IMG/VR virus record: IMGVR_UViG_3300046810_000466
Coordinates: 1-64,000 of that record
Reading direction: 5' to 3' (one strand)
From: a virus
Length of the DNA: 64,000 bases
Both the position numbers and the translations under genes were made by a program. The notes under the pieces are model-generated. The model was given only the letters and a program-made list of their open reading frames with translations. It was not told the origin of the DNA and searched no databases. Position 1 is the first letter of the stretch. Each line of letters starts with the position of its first letter. Positions 42,050 through 49,519 of this stretch are shown one piece after another.

Positions 42050-42550
42050 ATGACCCGTAAAAGCGATGGCCGGATTAAACGCGATCTGGCAGCGGCAGCG
42101 CTCGCTGACCAAAATGTCCGCAGTCCTTATCTGGACTTGGAAGACATGTACGCTACCCAGCGCCGGCTGTTCGGTCCGTACTACCAGATGGCCAAACTGA
42201 TCAGCGATCCCGAAGTTTCCAAGTACCTGGTCGACATCGTCAAGACCCTGAACCTGGTACGCGGCCTGTCCGCCGACGTCAAGGATCTGCATGAACGCAC
42301 CGAGGCGTTGCACACCCGTCACGCCGGCAAGACCACGATGCCTGACCTCATCAACGAAGATGAGAACATGGACATCCTGATGATGTTCGAGAACTACAGC
42401 ATGCTGTTCAACGTGCACCAGCAAACCATCGTGCCGATCCTGACCGAGCTGGACGAACACCTGCGCGCCGCACTGCGCAACAAAGAAACAGCTGAAAGCC
42501 AAACGGCGGCGCCGGTGGCAGAAGTTGAACAAGTGGCCAACCACGGCTAA
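42050..42550 (+). CDS. Unknown protein, first gene of plus-strand set
   Basis: 166 residues; ribosome site TGGAGTTAAGAA. The basic N-terminus (MTRKSDGRIKRDLAAAALAD) is followed by helices with YYQMAKLISDPEVSKYL, DIVKTLNLVRGLSADVKDLH and a C-terminal acidic/Gln-rich tail. The heptad-like helices suggest oligomerisation. I do not recognise a family. It lies 11 bases before the next gene, whose ribosome site GAGGACGAC is just after its stop, so the two are co-translated. GC-rich codons are like those of abundant virion proteins. Confidence 0.6.
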   Translation: MTRKSDGRIKRDLAAAALADQNVRSPYLDLEDMYATQRRLFGPYYQMAKLISDPEVSKYLVDIVKTLNLVRGLSADVKDLHERTEALHTRHAGKTTMPDLINEDENMDILMMFENYSMLFNVHQQTIVPILTELDEHLRAALRNKETAESQTAAPVAEVEQVANHG

Positions 42551-42561
42551 CCGAGGACGAC

Positions 42562-44211
42562 ATGAGCGATCAAGAACAAGCGCAACCTGGCGGCATTCCA
42601 CAAGTGGATGATGTCGCTGGCGGTCTGCCGCAAGAATTCCATCCAGCACAACCTTACGTTCCGCCTGAAGAATTGCTCCAAAGCACCCAGGTAGCAGAAC
42701 TGTCGGCGCCTGTCGACGAAGAAGCGGACATGCTGGAAGTGGACCTGCCGCCAGTCGGCGAACCGCAAGCATTCACATCCGACACTGCTGACGAGTTCAA
42801 CTGGCCTGCTCCGGCACCCAACAACAACGCCACGCTCGAGATCCCGTACTCGACGCCGGTCGCGGAAGACAAGTGGGATGACCTGGCGACAACGCTGGCA
42901 ATGCCACCTGACACCGCAGCGCGCTGGATCAACTACGCTGAACAGCAACCCAATCCTGACCTGGGCAACAACGAAAAGGGTGAAGAATGGGTCGGCGTGA
43001 TCACCGATGGTCTGGGCAATGGTTCGTTCCAAGACAACATGGCGCCAGCTGCTCGCCGCGAAGGTGCTGACTACCGTCAACGCATCATGGCTGGCGATAA
43101 GATTCTGGCGATTGCCTCGCCACGCATCCATGACGACGAAGGTCCGCTGCTGACCGGAGAACGCGGCATGCTGCGTGTGAACGCATTGCTGGGTCGCGGT
43201 GCGTTGATCCAAGTACCGCTGTGGCATTCCGGCTTCTGGATCACGTTGAAGTCGCCGGGCGAAACCCAACTGCTGGACACCTTCCAGCGCATCATCGACA
43301 ACAAGATCACCTTCGGCCGCGCCAGCAATGGACTGGCCTTTGCTAATCACGCTGTGTATACCAATGCCGCGGTGGTTGATCTGGCGATGCAATGTCTGTA
43401 CGAAACCTCGGTGCAAGGTCTGAGCAGCTGGAGCGAAGTACGCACCATGATCAAGGCGCCTGACCTGCACATGCTGGCATGGGGCCTGGCGTGCGCTGTT
43501 AACCCTCGCGGCTTCCAGTTCGAGCGTTCGTTGATCGATCCGAAAGGTCTGGCTACCACGGTGGTGCGTGAAAACCTGAATGTCGGCGCGCTGCTGTGGA
43601 CTGACCGCAACAGTCTGGACGACTGGCAGATCGCCCACATGGCTCGCCGCGTCACCGGCAGCATGACCAAGGATCAGGTCAAGTTGTATGGCGATCACTT
43701 CGTGCGTGGTACACCGAAGAGTGTGCTGTTCAACGACGACCTGGGCATGACCATGCGCGTACCGTCGATCGACGAATACCTGATCACTGGCCAGCTCTGG
43801 GTTGATGAACTGGTGGCTGCCGTGAACGAAGCCTTCACCCAGGAAACGGATCACAAGCAACGCAACAGCTTGATCCTGGATCGCGCTAAGGCAACGTCTA
43901 TGCGCCAGTACTCGCACTGGATCGAATCCTTCGACTTGCCGAAATTGAACAAGAAGATGGTCGATCGCGAAACGCTGACCAAGACCTGCGCCAGCCTGTC
44001 GTCGGACAACAGCATTCGTCTGAAGTTCTACGAGACCATGAAGGCGTACATCAACGACTCGATGGTTGCGCTGATCGGTGTACCCCAAGTGCACCCTGAA
44101 GAAAGCGGCCAGGTCAAGCCTCGTTTCGAGAACATCATCCCGCTCGATCCGATCTCGGTTTTTTTCAGCCTCCTCTCCCAAAAAATCCAACAAATCCGGA
44201 TGCGTCAATAG
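42562..44211 (+). CDS. Unknown protein, possibly continued by -1 frameshift
   Basis: 549 residues as read in one frame; ribosome site GAGGACGAC. The N-terminal 130 residues are acidic and Pro/Gln/Glu-rich (VDDVAGGLPQEFHPAQPYVP), probably disordered. From about 170 there is a folded domain (MAGDKILAIASPRIHDDEGP, GALIQVPLWHSGFWITLKSP, HMLAWGLACAVNPRGFQFER) with conserved-looking aromatic residues but no enzyme motif I know. The last 15 residues after the T7 run at 44159-44165 (SLLSQKIQQIRMRQ) look like out-of-frame sequence, whereas the -1 frame remains open through 44684. A frameshifted product would have about 707 residues. Confidence 0.6.
   Translation: MSDQEQAQPGGIPQVDDVAGGLPQEFHPAQPYVPPEELLQSTQVAELSAPVDEEADMLEVDLPPVGEPQAFTSDTADEFNWPAPAPNNNATLEIPYSTPVAEDKWDDLATTLAMPPDTAARWINYAEQQPNPDLGNNEKGEEWVGVITDGLGNGSFQDNMAPAARREGADYRQRIMAGDKILAIASPRIHDDEGPLLTGERGMLRVNALLGRGALIQVPLWHSGFWITLKSPGETQLLDTFQRIIDNKITFGRASNGLAFANHAVYTNAAVVDLAMQCLYETSVQGLSSWSEVRTMIKAPDLHMLAWGLACAVNPRGFQFERSLIDPKGLATTVVRENLNVGALLWTDRNSLDDWQIAHMARRVTGSMTKDQVKLYGDHFVRGTPKSVLFNDDLGMTMRVPSIDEYLITGQLWVDELVAAVNEAFTQETDHKQRNSLILDRAKATSMRQYSHWIESFDLPKLNKKMVDRETLTKTCASLSSDNSIRLKFYETMKAYINDSMVALIGVPQVHPEESGQVKPRFENIIPLDPISVFFSLLSQKIQQIRMRQ
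44160..44166 (+). promoter_or_regulatory. Candidate -1 ribosomal frameshift site (T TTT TTC)
   Basis: In the reading frame of 42562 the codons are GTT TTT TTC, so the heptamer T TTT TTC fits the X XXY YYZ slippery rule. A slip of -1 gives F-Q-P-P-L-P-K-N-P and an open frame of 172 further codons. No clear stimulatory hairpin is seen downstream. A missing T in the assembly would have the same effect. Confidence 0.4.
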
Positions 44212-44273
44212 AGAACATCGATCACGTCGCTCACCCGCTGTTCGCAGCAGAGTTACAGAAAGACCCCGAGCAC

Positions 44274-44684
44274 GTGATCGAGGCGCTCCTCGAGCAGTTG
44301 GCACCGTACTTAGAAAGCGAACCCAAGCTTACTTCGGTACAGGCGGAACAAGTCTTGCGCAAAGCTTACTTGTTCCACTATCACTTTTCTGACGCCAACT
44401 CGTTAGCTGCACAACCCGCATCCTTGGTGCGCTTCCATTCTGCTGAAGACTCCTTCCGCGGCTCCATGATGGAAGACCATGCAGAACATTTTGCCGATCT
44501 TGACATTGGTGACGTGTTCCGCATCTCGTGGTTGGAATACGTTTCTCTCCCTCGCCATGAAATGCAAATCCTGCGTAACATTGCGGAGAAGATCAAGAAA
44601 CGAAAAATTAGCAGCGATAACAATAGTCTAGACGAGGCCGAGAAGTTATTGCGTGCTGCTGGGAGAAAAGTGGGAGGAGGGTAA
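44274..44684 (+). CDS. Frame -1 continuation or separate small gene
   Basis: 136 residues if started at GTG 44274, but no ribosome site precedes it, and the frame is open back through the T7 run at 44159-44165. The upstream part (ASIENIDHVAHPLFAAELQK, with DPEH after it) looks like genuine protein, so the segment is probably the C-terminal part of a frameshift product of 42562. The sequence is helical: VIEALLEQLAPYLESEPKL, EQVLRKAYLFHYHFSDANSL, then SWLEYVSLPRHEMQILRNIA and a Lys-rich end. It ends GGAGGAGGG-TAA, which also serves as the ribosome site of the macro-domain gene. Function unknown. Confidence 0.5.
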   Translation: MIEALLEQLAPYLESEPKLTSVQAEQVLRKAYLFHYHFSDANSLAAQPASLVRFHSAEDSFRGSMMEDHAEHFADLDIGDVFRISWLEYVSLPRHEMQILRNIAEKIKKRKISSDNNSLDEAEKLLRAAGRKVGGG

Positions 44685-44686
44685 TC

Positions 44687-45151
44687 ATGGCAATCCGTTA
44701 TATCAGAAACTACCGCCTGGTATTCGACGATGCTCAGGTGTTGGTGTGTACGACCAACAGTGTTGGCGTCATGGGTGCGGGAGTGGCGAAGATATTTCGG
44801 GAGCAGATCCCCAAACTGTTCTATCGTTACAAAGCGCACTGCAAGAAGCATGAGCCTAAGGAAATGGTGCCGTATGTCTTCGACCGAGAATCCGGGAAGT
44901 TTGTGTACTGCCTCCACACCAAGTGGCAATGGTGGAATCCTTCGAAGCTGGAATACGTTGAGAAGGGACTCGAGTCCTTCGTGGCTTGGTGTAAGGAGCA
45001 TGATATCAAATCCGTTGCTATGCCTCCTCTGGGATGTGGTAACGGGGGCTTGACGTTTGAAGGCGGGGAGAATCCCGACGAAGACATCAAGAACGTGATG
45101 GAACGCTACCTACAAGAGCTGGATGCGGATGTGCGTATTTACTGTCCGTAG
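44687..45151 (+). CDS. Macro-domain ADP-ribosyl hydrolase (DarG/TARG1-like)
   Basis: 154 residues, essentially a single macro domain. The first ADP-ribose loop is TTNSVGVMGAGVAKIFREQI (N24, G30-A-G), the second is PPLGCGNGGLTF (113-124). Between them lies LHTKWQWWNPSKLEYVEKGL, where K79 falls at the place of the catalytic lysine of DarG and TARG1 (PTK..W...S..EYIE.GL). This subclass removes ADP-ribose from DNA or acidic residues, and DarG neutralises the DNA-modifying toxin DarT, a known anti-phage system. A phage copy could therefore undo host ADP-ribosylation. The ribosome site is very strong (GGAGGAGGG two to three bases inside the preceding stop). It ends before a bidirectional terminator. 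Confidence 0.8.
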   Translation: MAIRYIRNYRLVFDDAQVLVCTTNSVGVMGAGVAKIFREQIPKLFYRYKAHCKKHEPKEMVPYVFDRESGKFVYCLHTKWQWWNPSKLEYVEKGLESFVAWCKEHDIKSVAMPPLGCGNGGLTFEGGENPDEDIKNVMERYLQELDADVRIYCP

Positions 45152-45177
45152 AAACAAAAAAAGAAACATAGCGCATA

Positions 45178-45208
45178 CCTCTCCCCTACCGTTAAGGTAG
45201 GGGAGAGG
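45178..45208. terminator. Bidirectional terminator after macro-domain gene
   Basis: Perfect 13-bp stem CCTCTCCCCTACC / GGTAGGGGAGAGG with a GTTAA loop between convergent genes. GCATA (45173-45177) and TATGC (45211-45215) flank it. Confidence 0.85.
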
Positions 45209-45222
45209 AGTATGCTGTCTCG

Positions 45223-45726
45223 TTAGAAATCGTAATCGGTTAAGGATGCCAAGACGTTAAACTCGACAAAGCCTTTTTCAGGTACTGTGGTGTTGATCAG
45301 TTTCAGCAATTGTTCGCTGACTTCTGTACCAGGTAGTTTACCAAACAACAGGTAATCGCGTACGTCGTACGCGGCAGCATTCAGATTGTCGATCTGGTAG
45401 ATAGCACGGTGGTCATCTGGGAAAGCCAGTGCCCAGTCTTTCGTTTGGCGTAGCACTTCAAGTGCCATTTGTGTTTCTTCTTTATCGCCATACCGCACTA
45501 CTACTGTTTCGCCAATGTCTTCGATAAATACATTGCGTACTCCAATGTACTCGTATACATCTTGCGTTACAAACAGACTGAGCTTGAGCGCATCACGCGA
45601 CCCATGTGAAAAACTTCCCATGAGAATCTTCCCGTGTATCAGCACAATCTCATCCGTCAAGGAGTCAAGCAGCTTCAGTAGCCCCTCGGTGCCTGCCTGC
45701 TTGGGGGTTGTGTGTATGATCGCCAT
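45223..45726 (-). CDS. Unknown protein downstream of helicase
   Basis: 167 residues; ribosome site AAAGGGAACGACCCG. Alternating helices and strands: GTEGLLKLLDSLTDEIVLIH, KLSLFVTQDVYEYIG, VRNVFIEDIGETVVVRYGDK, EVLRQTKDWALAFPDDHRAI, and a C-terminal strand VEFNVLASLTDYDF. No recognisable family and no metal or nucleotide motif. It is a single-gene unit between two hairpins (45178-45208 and 45815-45844), with TATGAC directly after the second one. Base composition is slightly AT-richer than the RNA polymerase genes. An early or regulatory function is possible but not supported by any motif. Confidence 0.55.
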   Translation of the reverse strand: MAIIHTTPKQAGTEGLLKLLDSLTDEIVLIHGKILMGSFSHGSRDALKLSLFVTQDVYEYIGVRNVFIEDIGETVVVRYGDKEETQMALEVLRQTKDWALAFPDDHRAIYQIDNLNAAAYDVRDYLLFGKLPGTEVSEQLLKLINTTVPEKGFVEFNVLASLTDYDF

Positions 45727-45810
45727 CGGGTCGTTCCCTTTCTTTTGGTCCCTTCTTATGATAACGTGGCCAAATGATATCGTTAGAACGCAGGAGCGGC
45801 TCCGTATGAC

Positions 45811-45816
45811 GTCATA
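45811..45816 (-). promoter_or_regulatory. TATGAC motif beside terminator
   Basis: Minus-strand TTTATGACGTCATACGG: the TATGAC begins at the foot of the hairpin 45815-45844 and is about 85 bases upstream of the ATG at 45726. A small palindrome, TATGACGTCATA, is formed. It may be a TATG-type promoter; this is inferred. Confidence 0.35.
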
Positions 45817-45844
45817 AAGCGCCGACCCGTAGGTCGGCGCTTTA
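45815..45844 (-). terminator. Terminator after SF2 helicase
   Basis: Perfect 13-bp stem TAAAGCGCCGACC / GGTCGGCGCTTTA with a CGTA loop, adjoining the stop at 45845. The CGTA loop is the same as in the terminator at 33346-33373. Confidence 0.8.
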
Positions 45845-47392
45845 CTAGATCATTGTGCCGTAGAAACGCTTCTCGTACGTCAGTGCGCGGAACTTGAGTA
45901 GCTCCACTTTGCGTTGGTGATACTCGATATGTTTCTCGAAGTCGTCGCAGACAAAGTACACGAAATACATTTTACGATCCAGGCTTGGATCTCTCAGGTT
46001 CAGGTCACGCAAGCGACCAAAGCCCTGTAGGTTCGATGGGGAGCTGTTAATTGCCACAGTCAGAATCACTGTAGTCAATCCCGGGATGTCTTTCCCCGTA
46101 CCAGCCGAACCGATGGTGGAGACGCTAATATCAGCCGTCATTAAGTCCTGGAAGTCATCACCGCCCACAAAACGACAAACCTTCAAGTGCGGGTACAAAT
46201 CCTGGACGTAATCTGCAAACATCGTACACATCTCGACGGAAGCAAAGTACACCAAACACTTGTCACCGGGCTTGTAGTTCAAATCGTAAGTGAACTTCAT
46301 GCTCTCATGAACCATCCGGAAGTAGGCGTCTACTTTCCGTCTGTACTGCAGGATACTACTTTCAAACTCATGGTGCGAATACGACCCCATGCCTTTCTGC
46401 AACGTCTTAATTTCAGACGGCACCCGCACACTGTAATGCAGCGAGTAGGCAGTGACATAGCGATCGAAGTCCCCTGTGTCGTAACGGTCTGACTTAGGGT
46501 ACGCCACCTGCATCATGTTGTTAACGAACATGTTATCGTTGAACATCGTAGCCGACAACGTCAGTGAATCATGGACGTTGGTATACAGATCGAGCTTGAA
46601 GTTGAAATGGAAGTTCTCGTGCCCTTCGTCAATCAACCGTAAGCCGGCTTTAATATGCTCAAAAAATTTATGCGGTGGCACGCAGTAGCCCTCCTCTTCG
46701 AGAAGGGCTTCATGTTCTTCGTACTTGTCGATGTAACCGCGGAACGTATCCGAGCTGACAATCACAACGTCGTAAGGGAGATCCCCTGCTTCCGCCATCA
46801 GGAGCAGCGACTTTAACGTATCACCTCCTTTGATGACAACGATGCGCTTAGGTTCGATCACACAGTTCTGCTTAAAGTCGCGCAGCCACTGGTCGATGTA
46901 TTTGGGGCGAAGCATGACACACACACGCTCAGCTAAGATCGAAGCGATCCGCATTGCAGTATATGTCTTGCCTTTCCCCATTTGCATCACAATCATCTTC
47001 GAAGTCGGAGATTCAGGATTGACGCCATATGCCACAGCTGGAATCTGGTGTTCACGATCCGACAGGTGCGACTGAATCAACAGCTCCATCTTGGCTGCCT
47101 TATACGGCTCCACCGTCTTCCACTCAATCAAGTGGTCATCAATGTAATGCCGATGCAGGACTTTCTTGAACTCCTTCAGATGGTTGATGTGGTAACGAAA
47201 CTCGTTTCTCGACCCCGTTGAGGCCGAGAACACCTTGAACGGCATTTCTTTAAAGGACCTGCCACGTCCTACCTTCTGCAAGGAATACTGCACCAGCGTC
47301 CTTGAGAATTCGTTAATGGCAGACCTCATGCGCGCGCTTACACGGTTGATCACGAAGTGGTGTGATGCAACCGTGATACAGGCTAATGTCAT
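45845..47392 (-). CDS. SF2 DNA/RNA helicase (UvsW/SNF2-like)
   Basis: 515 residues. Helicase motifs appear in order: Walker A MGKGKT (138-143), motif II LIDEGH (DEGH at 255-258, in place of DEAH), motif III LSATM (279-283), a second RecA-like domain with CLVYFASVEMC, motif V STIGSAGTGKDIPGL and motif VI NLQGFGRLRDL with the arginine finger. This is the layout of superfamily 2 helicases such as T4 UvsW. The first 100 residues are a basic N-terminal domain. The ATG overlaps the stop of the beta' gene as ATGA, so helicase and polymerase subunit are translated together. phiKZ also has a helicase next to its non-virion polymerase genes. Likely roles are in replication/recombination or transcription-linked DNA unwinding. 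Confidence 0.85.
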   Translation of the reverse strand: MTLACITVASHHFVINRVSARMRSAINEFSRTLVQYSLQKVGRGRSFKEMPFKVFSASTGSRNEFRYHINHLKEFKKVLHRHYIDDHLIEWKTVEPYKAAKMELLIQSHLSDREHQIPAVAYGVNPESPTSKMIVMQMGKGKTYTAMRIASILAERVCVMLRPKYIDQWLRDFKQNCVIEPKRIVVIKGGDTLKSLLLMAEAGDLPYDVVIVSSDTFRGYIDKYEEHEALLEEEGYCVPPHKFFEHIKAGLRLIDEGHENFHFNFKLDLYTNVHDSLTLSATMFNDNMFVNNMMQVAYPKSDRYDTGDFDRYVTAYSLHYSVRVPSEIKTLQKGMGSYSHHEFESSILQYRRKVDAYFRMVHESMKFTYDLNYKPGDKCLVYFASVEMCTMFADYVQDLYPHLKVCRFVGGDDFQDLMTADISVSTIGSAGTGKDIPGLTTVILTVAINSSPSNLQGFGRLRDLNLRDPSLDRKMYFVYFVCDDFEKHIEYHQRKVELLKFRALTYEKRFYGTMI

Positions 47393-49455
47393 ATCAACGC
47401 TTTTCCAAATGCTTGAATTGGATGTTTTCCAAATACTTGAGTCGGAGTATAGATACCGTCGAACGGGTGATCGAAGCGATTGGTGTTGATGAAGCTGGCA
47501 GGCGCCTGCAGCGCTTCGTATTGTTTCTCGAAGGCCATCAGTACCGACAAGCTACGGCCGTTCATGGTCATGGACAACACCGACGGTTGCGATGTAGTCC
47601 ACGGCTTAGGCAGGCTGTAGTCGTTGTGTTCCGCCGAAACGATCGTGGTCGCGTAGAGAATGACCTCCAAGCACGACAAGTTCACGTTCAGCTTCCAGTT
47701 CACGTAATCGAACAGCTCAAGTATCATCTTGTCTGCCGATTCAATGCGTGCACGCTTGCGCATTTCTGCCACACGCGATTCCAACATCCGTGCCACTTGA
47801 TCCACGTGGTCCGAATTGTTGAAGTGTTTTGCAGGCATCACCAGGACCGGGTCGTCCCAGTTCCATTCCGACATGTCGATGCGGTACTTTTCTTCGGTCG
47901 AAGTCTTGGTGCTCTTCTCACGAATCGTTGTCCAGCCTTTCTCACGGATGTAGTTCAACATCTCATGCGACAAGCTGGCATCCCGGCTACCGGCCACGCC
48001 AACAGGAACAGGGATTTTGTGCCGGATAATCCCTTCGAGTACTTCGATATTCAATACCGTCAGTTCCGAGTAGTGTTCTGGTGGATGTTCTTCCACATCG
48101 TCCACGCTTCGGATGTCATTCAAACTCTCCACTTGCGAGCGGAGCAGAATGATTGCCACTTCTTTATCTTCAATCTCCTTACTCAAGCAGTACGACGAGT
48201 TATCGGGACCACCAATGACGAACTTCCGCAATTCTGGCGAGAGTTCAATCTTGTCGAGCGCACTGGAGCGATCCAAGTGCTTGGCCGACAGCAGGGCCTG
48301 GGTAGCCTGTTCTGCCATGTTGGTAGCGCACCACTGGCCAATGTTGGCGCCAGATGGTACATTCAATGCCAGTTCGCCGAAGCAGGTCGAGCACACACCT
48401 GCTGGATCGGGATGGGCACAGTGCAGCGTTGTACGCAACCGCACCGTTTGGCCAATCAGGTTCACCATGTTCGGCCGGATGGTTTCCAGCTGACCGGTGA
48501 GTTCGTTCAGGTAGTACTTGCCGTCCAGCAGAATCAAATCACTGGTCCGGACAATGTCACCTTGGTCATCACGTTTGTCCGGACGAATCGTCCAGTCCAG
48601 ATACTCCTTCGAACCGCAATCACAATCCTGGTGGAGGTTCTGTACGTTCTGAGAAACGAACTGCAGCTTACGGGAGAAGTACTCGGACATCCGCAGCGAT
48701 TCCGCCGCGTAATACGACGAACGCGCAGCGGAACGTGTTTCCACCGCCGAGCTGTAGATGTCACGGATACCTTCCACGTAACTACGGGTGATCGCTGTGC
48801 TGAAGATCCGCGAGTTCATGTCCGTTGGATTACCACGTGGGCCGATGTTCTGGTGCACCTGGGTTTGCTTCAGCAACTTGGAGCGGTACTCTGCTGCAAT
48901 GGGGTTGCCAATCAAACGGGTTTTGTCGTTGAAGATCTTGTCAATCACGGCGTAGACTTCATGGACATGGATCTCGCCGTTCTGGACAGCACGGTTGGCT
49001 TCGTAGATCTCCGGCTCATCCATTGCTTCATGGAAGTGCAGGATATCAATCGTGCCAACGAAAGCGTCCGCATGCTTGATGATGCCGCAATACGCTTTGT
49101 TGTGGATGTCGTATGCCAAACGCCACAGGTCTGGATCGAGTTTCACGCGCTCTGGCGCGCTGAACGCACGATAGGTGTCATACACACACATCATGGTTGT
49201 ACCGAGCAGCTCGCTGTCGATCCCGATCGACAAGCGACGTCCCTTGGACACGCCGCGCAGATGGTGCTCCTTCAACAACGGAGTGGCCGGGTAAGCGCGA
49301 TGGAAGTCCCACACGTAACTACTGTAGCAGGTCTCCGCTGCATTGGTTTTGAATTCCTCACCATTGTCCATGACGAGGATGAATTCGCCGGTAAGCCAGT
49401 CCCACAGCTCATCGGCAGGTATGCCTAGCAAATAACGGGCGTCGATACGTTTCAT
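47389..49455 (-). CDS. RNA polymerase beta' C-terminal subunit (probable non-virion polymerase)
   Basis: 688 residues. The beta' landmarks are clear: the bridge-helix region VETRSAARSSYYAAESLRMS, then CDCGSKEY (C280 as in DCGT), and HCAHPDPAGVCSTCFG (C346, C355, C358), giving the four zinc cysteines. NIGQWCATNMAEQATQALLS matches [20 protein letters not shown] at the base of the trigger loop. The C-terminal 250 residues cover the jaw/switch part, with NVNLSCLEVILYATT at the place of the bacterial NDKHIEVIVRQM. It therefore continues well past the point where the other beta' fragment (39621) stops. It is followed in ATGA overlap by the helicase and preceded by beta C, in the same direction as beta' N at 61787, so these probably form one enzyme. 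phiKZ gp55 is the counterpart I would expect. Confidence 0.85.
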   Translation of the reverse strand: MKRIDARYLLGIPADELWDWLTGEFILVMDNGEEFKTNAAETCYSSYVWDFHRAYPATPLLKEHHLRGVSKGRRLSIGIDSELLGTTMMCVYDTYRAFSAPERVKLDPDLWRLAYDIHNKAYCGIIKHADAFVGTIDILHFHEAMDEPEIYEANRAVQNGEIHVHEVYAVIDKIFNDKTRLIGNPIAAEYRSKLLKQTQVHQNIGPRGNPTDMNSRIFSTAITRSYVEGIRDIYSSAVETRSAARSSYYAAESLRMSEYFSRKLQFVSQNVQNLHQDCDCGSKEYLDWTIRPDKRDDQGDIVRTSDLILLDGKYYLNELTGQLETIRPNMVNLIGQTVRLRTTLHCAHPDPAGVCSTCFGELALNVPSGANIGQWCATNMAEQATQALLSAKHLDRSSALDKIELSPELRKFVIGGPDNSSYCLSKEIEDKEVAIILLRSQVESLNDIRSVDDVEEHPPEHYSELTVLNIEVLEGIIRHKIPVPVGVAGSRDASLSHEMLNYIREKGWTTIREKSTKTSTEEKYRIDMSEWNWDDPVLVMPAKHFNNSDHVDQVARMLESRVAEMRKRARIESADKMILELFDYVNWKLNVNLSCLEVILYATTIVSAEHNDYSLPKPWTTSQPSVLSMTMNGRSLSVLMAFEKQYEALQAPASFINTNRFDHPFDGIYTPTQVFGKHPIQAFGKALI

Positions 49456-49475
49456 TGTTGATTCTTTCTAAAAAC

Positions 49476-49500
49476 ACCACTCCGGGGTGAACGGAGTGGT
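49476..49500 (-). terminator. Hairpin between beta C and beta' C genes
   Basis: A 9-bp stem ACCACTCCG / CGGAGTGGT; on the minus strand TGTTTTTAG follows. It lies between beta C (stop at 49520) and the beta' C start (49455), so it may regulate the ratio of the two rather than end all transcripts. Confidence 0.6.
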
Positions 49501-49519
49501 TCGTGCTGTTATTATGCTT

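Noticed and set aside
42547-44304. Minus-strand open frame of 585 codons opposite 42562-44211
   Set aside because: Antisense to a gene with strong start signals and GC-rich coding pattern; no ribosome site and no motif.
47386-49428. Plus-strand open frame of 680 codons opposite beta' C
   Set aside because: Fully antisense to a gene with clear polymerase motifs; Arg/His/Gln-rich product with no recognisable domain.
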